A stretch of DNA of 28,928 nucleotides. Source: Deltaproteobacteria bacterium RIFOXYA12_FULL_61_11. Its GTDB lineage: Bacteria; Bdellovibrionota_F; JAHFAK01; YA12-FULL-61-11. Shown piece by piece: positions 15,975 to 23,537 of this stretch. A program made the position numbers and the translations under genes. How positions within the stretch are numbered: position 1 is the stretch's first letter; each line of letters begins with the position of its first letter. The stretch is taken from assembly GCA_001799195.1 (NCBI GenBank), contig MGSU01000125.1:14740-43667 (forward strand). Direction: 5' to 3'. The notes beneath the pieces were generated by a model, which ran no database searches, was not told where the DNA came from, and saw only the letters and a list, made by a program, of their open reading frames with translations.

Positions 15975-17459
15975 GTGATCCGGGACATCGAAAAGCTGCG
16001 CACGGGCTCAATCAAGAGCCGCCTGGCCTTCCTATTACGCGACTCCGCGTTCTACGGCGGCCTCAGCGCCTTCGCCTCCATGGCCAGCGTCTTCCTCGTC
16101 CCGCTCTATACCCGGATGTTCACCAAGGCTGAGTTCGGCTCCTATGACATCCTCTCGGTGGTGGTAATGGTCGTCGTACCCTTCCTCATCATGGGCCAAG
16201 ACTCGGCCATTGCCCGCCACTTCTACGAGACCGAGGATCAGGCCGAGCGGCGCGCCCTTGTCTCCCAGTCCGTGGTGTTCCAGATCGCCCTGTCCCTGGC
16301 GACCTCGTGCGTCCTCTTCTTCTCGGCCGACCTCCTGGTCTCCCACCTCTTCGGTCAACCCTCTTTTGCCCACTATTTCAGGGTCATCGCACTGTCCCTC
16401 CCCTTCGTCGTCCTTTGCAGGATCACCCGCAACCTGCTCAAATGGACCTTCCAGCGCCAACGCTTCCTGGTCATGACCCTGGTTTCCGTGATCGTGCAAT
16501 TCGCCTGCATTCTCGGCTACCTCTTGTTGATCGAGCGGTCGATCGTCGGCATCTTTGTAGGCCAACTCCTCAGTTACGCGGTCTTCGCCCTGCTCGGGGT
16601 CTGGTACTGTCGAGACTTCCTGACCCTGCCGCGCCACTGGCACTATCTCGGCCGGTTGCTCAACTATGGTTGGCCCTTCATGCTCATAGCGCTCGTCGGC
16701 GCCCTCACCCCGGCGGTGGACCGGGTTTTCATGGTCAACGTGGTCAGCCTGGAGACCCTGGCGCTCTATGCCCTCGGCAAAAAGCTGACCTCTCTCCTGA
16801 ATTTACCCTTGCAGGGCTTCCAGGTGGCTTGGGGGCCTTTCGTATTCAGCATTTACCAACAGGCAGACGCCGCCGCGACCTATGACCGCGTCCTGGGCCT
16901 GTATACCCTGTTCATGACCGGGGTCAGCCTCGGCGTCGTACTCCTGGCCGACCCCCTGATCCTGGTCTTCGGGTCCGGGCAATACCTCGGGAGCCGGGTG
17001 GTGGTCCTGCCGCTCGCGCTGGCCATTGTGGTCGATGGTATTTCCTGGATCACCGGGGTGGGGATCAACCTCTCCAAGAAAACCTACCTCACCACCATCG
17101 TCTACGCCATCAGCATGTCGGTCACCGTGGCCGCGGTCGCTCTCCTGGTGCCTCCCTTCGGCATGGTCGGTGCCGCCTGGGGGGTGTTGCTCGGCCGCGT
17201 GGCCCAGACAGGGGTGAAGACCTACCTGGCGAGACGGGTCTGGCCCTTGCGTCTGTCACTCGGCCGGGTTTCCCTGCTGCTCGGGGTGACCGCGCTCCTC
17301 AGTCTCGCCTTCCAGGCCCTGCCCAACCTCCTCTGGGCACAGGCCCTCGGGGGCATGCTGGCCGGGGTAGCCTTCCTCGGTTTCACCTGGTTCGGCTTCC
17401 TCGATCCAGCCGAACGAGCTCAGGTCCTGGCCTTCGGGAGGAAACTCCGTCACCTATAA
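15975..17459 (+). CDS. Wzx-type polysaccharide flippase, copy 1
   Basis: 494 residues of mostly hydrophobic segments, consistent with the 12 to 14 membrane helices of the MOP exporter superfamily (Wzx/RfbX branch). Such proteins flip lipid-linked sugar repeat units across the inner membrane. The GTG at 15975 is chosen because it has GGAG seven bases upstream and aligns exactly with the start of the second copy at 21928; 48 of the first 60 residues are identical between them (shared SRLAFLLRDSAFYGGL, EFGSYD). The 27 residues encoded upstream in the open frame have no counterpart. Third codon positions are strongly G/C here, unlike the second copy. It is divergent from asnB and convergent with the fic gene. 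Confidence 0.92.
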   Translation: MIRDIEKLRTGSIKSRLAFLLRDSAFYGGLSAFASMASVFLVPLYTRMFTKAEFGSYDILSVVVMVVVPFLIMGQDSAIARHFYETEDQAERRALVSQSVVFQIALSLATSCVLFFSADLLVSHLFGQPSFAHYFRVIALSLPFVVLCRITRNLLKWTFQRQRFLVMTLVSVIVQFACILGYLLLIERSIVGIFVGQLLSYAVFALLGVWYCRDFLTLPRHWHYLGRLLNYGWPFMLIALVGALTPAVDRVFMVNVVSLETLALYALGKKLTSLLNLPLQGFQVAWGPFVFSIYQQADAAATYDRVLGLYTLFMTGVSLGVVLLADPLILVFGSGQYLGSRVVVLPLALAIVVDGISWITGVGINLSKKTYLTTIVYAISMSVTVAAVALLVPPFGMVGAAWGVLLGRVAQTGVKTYLARRVWPLRLSLGRVSLLLGVTALLSLAFQALPNLLWAQALGGMLAGVAFLGFTWFGFLDPAERAQVLAFGRKLRHL

Positions 17460-17632
17460 GTGTGTTCCCTGCATGCTCGCACCACACCGTTCCCTTCGCT
17501 CGGCCCAGGCGACTCCCCGGACTCTGCTGGCTGACCTCGGTCGGGTGCCGTGTCAGTCCGTGGCCAGTCTGTACCGGGGCCGGTGAAGAAAGTCCGACCT
17601 GGAACTGAATATTACCTTATTCATTACCCATT

Positions 17633-18700
17633 TCATTCGGTAGTACCCAATTGCCACGTGGCATTTTTTTGCCATTTGGCGTTCTGACCGCGGCCAAGGC
17701 ATTGGACCTGATGCTCTGCCTTCAAGTTTTTTAGAATCCGGCGAAGCATGTCGACACTGACATTCGGACATCGTAGCCCAAGATCAGCCACGCTGAACGG
17801 ACCAAGAGTCTGGTCGATAGCGTGCAGAACAAGACTGGTTTTCTCGCCTTTGGAACTCTGGAGCTGACCGAGGCGTTGCTCGAATTCACGATACGCTAGC
17901 TTGAGGATGGAAAGAAGGTAATTGATATAAGGCCAGGGATCGTGCTTGCCTTCGTGCCAGCCCTGAGAGCTTTGCTCCAAGGTTTCATAATACCGTTCTT
18001 TGTTCTGTTCGATCAGACGCTCAATGCTGATGTATCGCCCCACCTCGAAGCCCAAACGGTAGCATTGCAGCAGGAAAAGCAGCCTAGAGACCCGACCATT
18101 GCCGTCCCTGAACGGATGGACACAGAGAAAATCGAGGTTGAAGGCCCCGAGAAGAATCAGGGGAGGAATGTTGTTTTCCGACATGAGTTGGTCATTGTGG
18201 TCAAGCAACTCTTTCATGTAAAGAGGTGTGTTGGCTGTAGAAACGGTTTTGAACCGTATCCGCGACCGACCGTCTGGGAACCGCTCGATGATGTCTCCAT
18301 CCTTTTCCTTGTATTTTCCAGCATCCCAAATGTCTCCACGTGCCAGGCTGTGGAGGGTCAAGATGGTTTTTTCTGTAATAGGAAGTGTGTGGCCTTGCTC
18401 ATGAAGCAAGGTCAACGCCTGACGGTAGCCGCGAACCTCCTCTTCGTCGCGGTCCTTCAAAAGGGGTTTGCCGAAAACAATGGTGGCGATCCGTGATTGC
18501 TCAACCTCCACGCCTTCGATACGATTGGATGATACAGCACTTTCTATAAGGGCATGCTCGCGAAGCACCTTGAGACGTTGGGGAGATTGGTGCGTGAATA
18601 ATGCCTGTTTCCCCCGCGCTTCTGCAAGATCCGATAGATACCACGAGGTGGCAACAGGTACCGCCGCGAAATTTTCGGAAAAGAGCCGCAAAGTTTTCAT
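17633..18700 (-). CDS. Fic-domain protein (AMPylase-like) with inhibitory motif and C-terminal helix-turn-helix
   Basis: 355 residues. The active-site loop HPFRDGNGR is complete with catalytic His195. An N-terminal Fic_N-like region carries the inhibitory helix motif SNRIEG (Ser58 to Glu62-Gly63), which in class II Fic proteins keeps the active site closed until released. The last roughly 70 residues (SVADLGLRC, VSVDMLRRILKNL) look like a winged helix. Family members transfer AMP or other nucleotide parts to hydroxyl side chains of target proteins. The ATG at 18700 is preferred; a GTG three codons earlier is possible. No antitoxin gene is adjacent, which fits self-inhibition in cis. It lies in the accessory stretch between the two flippase genes. 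The target is unknown. Confidence 0.93.
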   Translation of the reverse strand: MKTLRLFSENFAAVPVATSWYLSDLAEARGKQALFTHQSPQRLKVLREHALIESAVSSNRIEGVEVEQSRIATIVFGKPLLKDRDEEEVRGYRQALTLLHEQGHTLPITEKTILTLHSLARGDIWDAGKYKEKDGDIIERFPDGRSRIRFKTVSTANTPLYMKELLDHNDQLMSENNIPPLILLGAFNLDFLCVHPFRDGNGRVSRLLFLLQCYRLGFEVGRYISIERLIEQNKERYYETLEQSSQGWHEGKHDPWPYINYLLSILKLAYREFEQRLGQLQSSKGEKTSLVLHAIDQTLGPFSVADLGLRCPNVSVDMLRRILKNLKAEHQVQCLGRGQNAKWQKNATWQLGTTE

Positions 18701-19023
18701 ACAGTCCACCCTGGTCGGACTCTTCTTTGTCTAGGTACCATATTCATAGAGTTCCCCCCTTGGAGCAACGCTGCATGGCTGTCCTGCCCCGCTCTGCGAT
18801 GATCTGAAAAAACAAGAGCACCTGTCAATGACCTGACCCCGGAAATGGTCAAACACCCCGAGCCCTATCCTGTCATGATGAGGTAACCACGCCGCCGCGA
18901 CCAGAGATCCCCCGCAGGTAGCCGGCAACCAAGTCCAACTTGGATATGCTCCTGTCAGCAGCACCGAGATGGAGCCAATAGTTCTATCTTGATTTACAAA
19001 AATTCCATGATATTTTGTACATC
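18701..19023. other. Intergenic stretch between divergent fic and DUF4143 genes
   Basis: This 323-base gap must hold promoters for both flanking genes. It has no convincing open frame and no gene that I recognise. A minus-strand frame (18731-18964) contains the phrase FDHFRGQVID, vaguely like the end of a transposase, but the likeness is too weak to call. The AT-rich 18976-19023 segment just before the DUF4143 gene is the best candidate for its promoter. Confidence 0.5.
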
Positions 19024-20178
19024 ATGTTTCAACGATGGCTCGCCAAACCCGAGGGCAGTTTTCTTCTGATCGGCCCACGCCGCTCCGGTAAAACCACGTT
19101 CTTGCGCGAGACCTGGCCCGAGGTGGCCTATTGCACGCTCGACGATTTCGATTACCTCGACGTGGCCCGACGCGACCCCAAGGCGCTGTTCCCTGCACCC
19201 GGCCGGACCCTGATCATTGATGAGATTCAGAGGGTTCCGGAGCTTACCATTGCGGTCAAGTACGCCCTCGACAACCTCGGCTATCGCGTGATGTTGACCG
19301 GTTCCAGCCGCATCGGTTTGCTCGACAGCGCCGCGGATACTCTGGCCGGAAGAATTTCGATCCGTCACTGCCCTACTGCATGTTGGGGCGAGGACCACGG
19401 GGCTCCCACGCATGCTATTTTCGAACAACAGGCCGATCCTTTGCAACTTCGTGCTGCGGCCCGGGAACTCGAAGAGGTCTTGCTGCACGGTTCCTTCCCC
19501 GAGGTACTGACCACTCCACCCGAGCAACGGACCGAGTTGTTGCGCCGATATCGCGACACCTATTTTACCCGCGACTTGGCCCAGCTCTCGGCGCTCGACA
19601 ACCTCGACGGCCTGAGGGCCATGTTGCAACACTTCGGCCGATCCCTCGGCAGCCGTCTGGCCGTCAGCAACTTCGCCCGCGAAGCGGCGCTGAGCCACCC
19701 CACGGCGAAAAAATACCTAGGGGTCCTGTTTCAGTCCGACCTCGCCTTCCGGCTCCTCGGCTACCAATACGGCCCCGCAAAACGGTATCTACGGGCGATG
19801 AAGTGCTACTTTGCCGACGTGGGCATGATCACCGCGCTGCGGCTGCAACTCTCCGCAGGCCAAATTCTCGAGCAATTCGTCCTCAGCGAACTGGAAAAGC
19901 GGCGCAAGCTCGGGTTCTACGACTGCGAGCAGCTCTATTACTACAGCTCAACCTCGGGAGCGGAGATTGATTTGATCCTGGAGGAACCGGAGGTGACCCG
20001 GGCGGTCGAGATCAAGACCACCACCGCGCCCTCGCGGGCGGACACCCGTCAACTCGAGGCGTTCGTCGCCCAGGACCCCCACAAGCGCAAAGCCTATGTG
20101 TTCTACCCCGGTCTCGACTATCGAGAGCTCGGTAACGTGATTTGCCTGCCGGTGGCCTGTCTGTATAGGGGGCGATGA
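19024..20178 (+). CDS. AAA+ ATPase with DUF4143 domain
   Basis: 384 residues. The N-terminal ATPase has Walker A GPRRSGKTT (residues 17-25) and Walker B LIIDEIQRVP (Asp66-Glu67), then a sensor-like LTGSS. The AGRISIRHCPTACWGEDHG segment is typical of one subgroup. The C-terminal DUF4143 part has a winged-helix-like stretch (NFAREAALSHPTAKKYL) and ends in a nuclease-like fold, with GAEIDLIL and AVEIKTT as the recognisable D...ExK motif. The biological role of this very common family is unsettled; mobile or defence-like roles have been suggested. No clear ribosome-binding site precedes the ATG; an in-frame TTG three codons earlier is a weak alternative. Gene relics begin 13 bases after its stop. 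Confidence 0.9.
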   Translation: MFQRWLAKPEGSFLLIGPRRSGKTTFLRETWPEVAYCTLDDFDYLDVARRDPKALFPAPGRTLIIDEIQRVPELTIAVKYALDNLGYRVMLTGSSRIGLLDSAADTLAGRISIRHCPTACWGEDHGAPTHAIFEQQADPLQLRAAARELEEVLLHGSFPEVLTTPPEQRTELLRRYRDTYFTRDLAQLSALDNLDGLRAMLQHFGRSLGSRLAVSNFAREAALSHPTAKKYLGVLFQSDLAFRLLGYQYGPAKRYLRAMKCYFADVGMITALRLQLSAGQILEQFVLSELEKRRKLGFYDCEQLYYYSSTSGAEIDLILEEPEVTRAVEIKTTTAPSRADTRQLEAFVAQDPHKRKAYVFYPGLDYRELGNVICLPVACLYRGR

Positions 20179-20191
20179 TCAGAGGGTTGCG

Positions 20192-20263
20192 TCAATCCCG
20201 GGCAGCCGGGAGGAGCACCACGGCCTCGCCCGAGAGCACGGGCACCCCGTCCTGGTTGGTGCA
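20192..20263 (-). pseudogene. Relic of MaoC-like dehydratase, C-terminal 23 codons
   Basis: The minus strand reads CTNQDGVPVLSGEAVVLLP followed by AARD and a stop. The intact-looking tail at 26598-26714 reads CTNQDGVAVLSGEAVVLLP, identical at 18 of 19 positions, and this is the usual ending of MaoC-like acyl hydratases. The rest of the gene is missing: the next bases belong to the winged-helix relic on the other strand. There is no start codon. Confidence 0.75.
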
Positions 20264-20351
20264 ACGAGCCTACCAATATCTGCCCGCCGAGCTGCGCGAA
20301 CGGTACTACCAACACCGCACTCGACCGACCCAGAGCGTGACCGGATGGTGA
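20262..20351 (+). pseudogene. Relic of winged-helix regulator, C-terminal 29 codons
   Basis: It encodes QRAYQYLPAELRERYYQ and on to a stop, matching the end of the intact regulator at 27774-28103 at 26 of 29 residues. The N-terminal DNA-binding part is missing and is replaced by the MaoC tail. As in the intact module, the stop overlaps the start of the nucleotidyltransferase frame. Confidence 0.8.
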
Positions 20352-20410
20352 TCAATGCCTCCACTACCCTCAAGGGACTCGCAACGGGAGAACGGGAGCT
20401 GATGGGGTGA
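20345..20410 (+). pseudogene. Relic of nucleotidyltransferase start
   Basis: The ATG overlaps the preceding stop exactly as in the intact module at 28097. It encodes MVINASTTLKGLA, against MVIDASTTLEELA in the intact gene, then runs into unrelated sequence and stops after 21 residues. The catalytic part is absent. Confidence 0.75.
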
Positions 20411-20580
20411 CGCGGCCGAACCCATCGGCAGCGATCACATCCGCACGCAGCGGACCGAATATGTGCTGCTCTTGAGAGCGTCGTTGACCGTGCCGTCGTC
20501 GAAGCGCACGTACCAGCCCTTGGGGGGATTGCCGAGATAGGTCGACGACGACCAGAACAGACTGCTCGAGGTGCCGGGGA
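20391..20580 (-). repeat. Direct repeat of about 190 bases, copy 1 (DUF1566 tail)
   Basis: Nearly identical to 21372-21559 in the same orientation, with scattered substitutions and one small length difference in the non-coding part. It covers the last 45 or so codons of a DUF1566 gene plus about 40 bases beyond its stop. Confidence 0.85.
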
Positions 20581-20590
20581 TGCCCGGAAC
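20435..20590 (-). pseudogene. DUF1566 (Lcl-like) domain relic, C-terminal end, copy 1
   Basis: On the minus strand the frame reads PGTSSSLFWSSSTYLGN, then GWYVRFDDGTVND, then STYSVRCVRM and a stop, which is the typical end of DUF1566 (Lcl C-terminal) domains. The DWRLPN part and everything before it are missing. Similarity to the second copy stops at PGTSSS; an inverted-repeat element starts 14 bases beyond. It is not a functional gene. Confidence 0.75.
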
Positions 20591-20603
20591 TGGGCGCGGT
20601 ATC

Positions 20604-20792
20604 TTCAGTCTTGGGTGAATTGCCGGATATTTTTGTCACCACATTGGGGTGGCGCCGACGGGGGTCCCCCGCCACGCGCAAGCATGAGCATGGTGGGGGT
20701 GACCGCAAGGATGCGGACCTCCAAGCGACGCGCAGGATGCAGCGGCGTCGGTGTGATAGGCGACAGGACCCCTTGCCCCACCCAAGACTGAA
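20604..20792. mobile_element. 189-base element bounded by perfect 14-base inverted repeats (MITE-like candidate)
   Basis: TTCAGTCTTGGGTG at 20604-20617 is the exact reverse complement of CACCCAAGACTGAA at 20779-20792. The inside is GC-rich with no open frame of note. I see no target-site duplication at the borders. It could be a non-autonomous insertion element or a folded intergenic repeat. It sits at the broken end of the DUF1566 relic. Confidence 0.4.
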
Positions 20793-20882
20793 TGCTTACG
20801 CCGAATGGAAGAGAGGCTTGTACTTCACTGCTTGGATGTGGTACCTTTTCTCAGTACTTTCAAGAAGGTGAAAGATTCCATC

Positions 20883-21080
20883 ATGAACATCGAATCGCTC
20901 GAGCGCGAGATCAGCAACCTCCCGCCAGAAGAGTTTGCCAAATTCCGCACCTGGTTCCTGGAATTCGACTATCAGCGCTGGGATGAGCGTCTCGAAGCGG
21001 ATGCCCGAGCAGGGAAACTCGATGCTCTGGCCGAAAAAGCCCTTACCGCCCATGCACAAGGCAAGTCTCAAGAGCTGTGA
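20883..21080 (+). CDS. Antitoxin of a type II RelE/ParE-like toxin-antitoxin pair
   Basis: 65 residues. The pattern MNIESLEREISNLPPEEFAKFRTWF, then EFDYQRWDERLEADARAGKLDALAEKAL, is a well-represented small helical protein that is usually found directly before a RelE/ParE-like toxin. Antitoxins of this kind bind and neutralise the toxin and repress their own promoter. The ATG at 20883 is chosen because it begins the conserved region; the open frame upstream is not conserved-looking. The stop overlaps the toxin start (GTGA). Confidence 0.85.
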   Translation: MNIESLEREISNLPPEEFAKFRTWFLEFDYQRWDERLEADARAGKLDALAEKALTAHAQGKSQEL

Positions 21081-21328
21081 AACATTATACATCGTCGGAG
21101 TTCAGGATTCTCCTGCAAAGCCTACCCCTGGAGGTTCAAGCCATAGCTCGTAAAAACTATAATCTTTTCAAAGCGAATCCTCACCATCCGTCGCTACACT
21201 ATACAACTATCGGGAAATTCCGATCTCTTCGGGTGGGGAAGATGTATCGAGCGCTTGGCGTGAGTGTTCCCGATGGGGTGTTGTGGTTTTGGATAGGAAC
21301 CCATGCCGAGTACGACAAACTTCTTTAG
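21077..21328 (+). CDS. RelE/ParE-like toxin
   Basis: 83 residues from a GTG that overlaps the antitoxin stop as GTGA, indicating coupled translation. The fold markers are HPSLHYTTIGKFRSLRVGKMYRALGV and the C-terminal LWFWIGTHAEYDKLL, the usual end of this ParE-like group. RelE members cut ribosome-bound mRNA and ParE members poison gyrase; the sequence alone does not decide. The cluster of Arg residues in the central strand is kept, so it is probably active. Confidence 0.87.
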   Translation: MKHYTSSEFRILLQSLPLEVQAIARKNYNLFKANPHHPSLHYTTIGKFRSLRVGKMYRALGVSVPDGVLWFWIGTHAEYDKLL

Positions 21329-21371
21329 GCCCCGTGTTCAACGCAAGGATACCGATGTGCGGAGGCACTGC

Positions 21372-21559
21372 AACGGGAGCTGATGGGGTGAGGAAGAACC
21401 CCGTCGGCAGCGATCACATCCGCACGCAGCGGACCGAATACGTGCTGCTCTTGAGAGCGTCGTTGACCGTGCCATCGTCGAAGCGCACATACCAGCCCCT
21501 GGTTGGACTGCCGAGGTAGGTCGACGACGACCAGAACAGGCTGCTCGAGGTGCCGGGGA
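21372..21559 (-). repeat. Direct repeat of about 190 bases, copy 2 (DUF1566 tail)
   Basis: Partner of 20391-20580, same orientation. It contains the final codons of the longer DUF1566 relic. The two copies flank the inverted-repeat element and the toxin-antitoxin pair, so recombination between them would remove both. Confidence 0.85.
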
Positions 21560-21851
21560 AGGCACTGGCCGGAGAACCTCGGCCGAGGTCGATCAGGTCG
21601 GTAAGCTGGTTGACGTTCGGCAAGCGCCAATCGCTGTGGCCGCCGTAGACCAGACCTTCGCAGTGGGCGAGTGCCTGCTGCCAGGTCAGCCCGGTCGTGA
21701 AGTCCTTGGTCCAAGAGTAACTGGTCACTGCGTCGGTCACCACGACCTTGCCGTCATCGGCCGTGGTCTCGAGGTAGCGGCTCTGGCCGAAGACCGACAC
21801 CGAGTCCGGCTTTGGATCCCTTTCGGATGGTGATGACCGTGATAGTATCGC
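21414..21851 (-). pseudogene. DUF1566 (Lcl-like) domain gene lacking its N-terminal part
   Basis: The open frame begins after a TAA at 21852-21854 and gives about 145 residues. The domain is recognisable: YSWTKD, TGLTWQQALAHCEGL, GGHSDWRLPNVNQL, SSLFWSSSTYL, GWYVRFDDGTV, SVRCVRM. Members are secreted or surface proteins with a lectin-like fold. Here no ATG, signal peptide or ribosome-binding site precedes the domain; the only start in frame near the top is a GTG at 21800 without a site. I read it as the C-terminal remnant of a longer surface-protein gene. Its last codons are repeated at 20435-20590. Confidence 0.75.
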
Positions 21852-21927
21852 TTAGAGGTTGACCTCCTTGCACCAGAAGACTAGAGCTGCCCAGGTCGTT
21901 GGATCTCATATGCGGTAAGAGGACCAT

Positions 21928-23436
21928 GTGATCAAGGATATCGAACGGTTACGCTCGGGTACGATCAAGAGTCGACTTGCCTTCCTGTTGCGGGACTCCG
22001 CCTTCTATGGCGGACTTGATGCCTTTGCCACCATGGCCAACATTTTTCTCGTTCCGATCTATACACGGATGTTTTCCAAGAGCGAGTTCGGTTCCTACGA
22101 TGCACTGTCGGTGATCAGTGGGGTGATCGTTCCTTTTTTACTCATGGGGTTGGATTCAGCGGTAGCCCGCTATTTCTACGAAACCGAGGACATTTCAGAG
22201 CGGCGAGCCCTGGTGACCCAGAGTCTGGCTTTCCAGTTCGCCCTCTCCGTACTCATCGCAGTGGTGTTGACCCTGTTCGCTGACGAAGTGGTAGGTTGGG
22301 TTTTTAGCCAACCGACCTTTACCCCGAGCTTTCGCATCATCACCTTGAGTTTGCCTTTCATCACCCTCTGCAGAATCACTCGCGGACTACTCAAATGGAC
22401 CTTCCAACGCCGCCGGTTCATGGTCATGACCCTGGTTTCGGTATTGGTCCAATTTTGTTGTATTCTCGGCTACCTCCTTCTGGTCGAGCGATCCATCATT
22501 GGCATTTTTTATGGGCAACTGATCAGTACCATGGTCTTTGCCGGGCTTGGTTGCTGGTACTGCCGAAATTTCTTGGGCAGGATACGAGGTTGGGGCTACC
22601 TTACCCGGCTGTTGACCTTTGGTTACCCGTACATGCTCATCGCCGTGGCCGGCGCTTTGATCCCGGCAATTGACAGGTTGTTCATGGTAAATATCGTGAC
22701 CCTTGAAGTTATGGCCTTATATGCTCTCGGGAAGAAATTGACCTCACTGATGAATTTGCCGTTCCACGGCTTCCAAGTTGCTTGGGGTCCGTTTGTCTTT
22801 AGTTTATACAAAGAAACCAATGCAACAGAAACATACGACCGCGTGCTACGACTTTTCACTATGCTGATGCTTACCATCAGTTTTGCCCTGGTCATTTTTG
22901 CCGATCCATTGATCTGTGTTTTTGGTACCTCTCAGTACCTCGAGAGTCGTTTTGTGATCATTCCCTTGTCAATGGCCATTGTTGTCGACGGGATATCCTG
23001 GATTACCGGTGTCGGGGTCGATTTATCGAAAAAATCCTATTTATCCTCGCTCAATTACTTGCTCGGGTTGTCCATCACCGTGCTGGCCGTCTGGTTGTTG
23101 GTCAAACCTGCAGGCATGGTCGGGGTCGCCTCGGGCGTATTGCTGGGGCGTTGTGTTCAAACCTGTTTGAAAACTTATTTTGCCTACAAAGTGTGGCCAA
23201 ACCGATACTCCCTTGACAAAGTCGTGGGGGTGACCTTCGGGACGTTGATGCTCGAAGTCATGTACCAACTTGTTCCTGCTGCCGGTTTCATGCAGTTTGT
23301 TCTCCGTGCAGGGGGAGCAATGTTGTTTTATGGGTTACTGGTTTGGACAGTATCCTTGAACACAAGGGAACGTGCTCTTGTGTCGGGCCTGCTGAGACGG
23401 AAGCTCCAGCTTTGGCTTGCCAGAAAAACTCGATGA
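21928..23436 (+). CDS. Wzx-type polysaccharide flippase, copy 2
   Basis: 502 residues, polytopic, same MOP/Wzx family as the protein at 15975-17459 and alignable over its whole length, with the last helices and C-terminus least alike. It should flip lipid-linked glycan units. The GTG start has AGAGGA about five bases upstream and lines up with copy 1. Third codon positions are much richer in A and T than in copy 1, so the two are either old duplicates that evolved in different backgrounds or one arrived by transfer. A glycosyltransferase gene follows after about 100 bases on the same strand. Confidence 0.93.
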   Translation: MIKDIERLRSGTIKSRLAFLLRDSAFYGGLDAFATMANIFLVPIYTRMFSKSEFGSYDALSVISGVIVPFLLMGLDSAVARYFYETEDISERRALVTQSLAFQFALSVLIAVVLTLFADEVVGWVFSQPTFTPSFRIITLSLPFITLCRITRGLLKWTFQRRRFMVMTLVSVLVQFCCILGYLLLVERSIIGIFYGQLISTMVFAGLGCWYCRNFLGRIRGWGYLTRLLTFGYPYMLIAVAGALIPAIDRLFMVNIVTLEVMALYALGKKLTSLMNLPFHGFQVAWGPFVFSLYKETNATETYDRVLRLFTMLMLTISFALVIFADPLICVFGTSQYLESRFVIIPLSMAIVVDGISWITGVGVDLSKKSYLSSLNYLLGLSITVLAVWLLVKPAGMVGVASGVLLGRCVQTCLKTYFAYKVWPNRYSLDKVVGVTFGTLMLEVMYQLVPAAGFMQFVLRAGGAMLFYGLLVWTVSLNTRERALVSGLLRRKLQLWLARKTR

Positions 23437-23537
23437 GTGTTGCATTCACTGTTTTCTGGGGGGGGAATGTTGCCTGTGAGGGTTCAGGGTAGTTTTTTAG
23501 ACAGCAAGAAAGCATCTGGAAGTTGGTTGGAGGCATG

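Noticed and set aside
18731-18964. 77-codon minus-strand frame as a transposase remnant
   Set aside because: Only a short phrase looks faintly transposase-like; there are no terminal repeats and no catalytic motif.
20391-21559. Diversity-generating retroelement target, since DUF1566 and FGE-like folds are typical variable proteins and the DUF1566 tail is repeated
   Set aside because: The differences between the two copies are not restricted to adenine positions of a template, both are at broken genes, and no reverse transcriptase gene is in the window.
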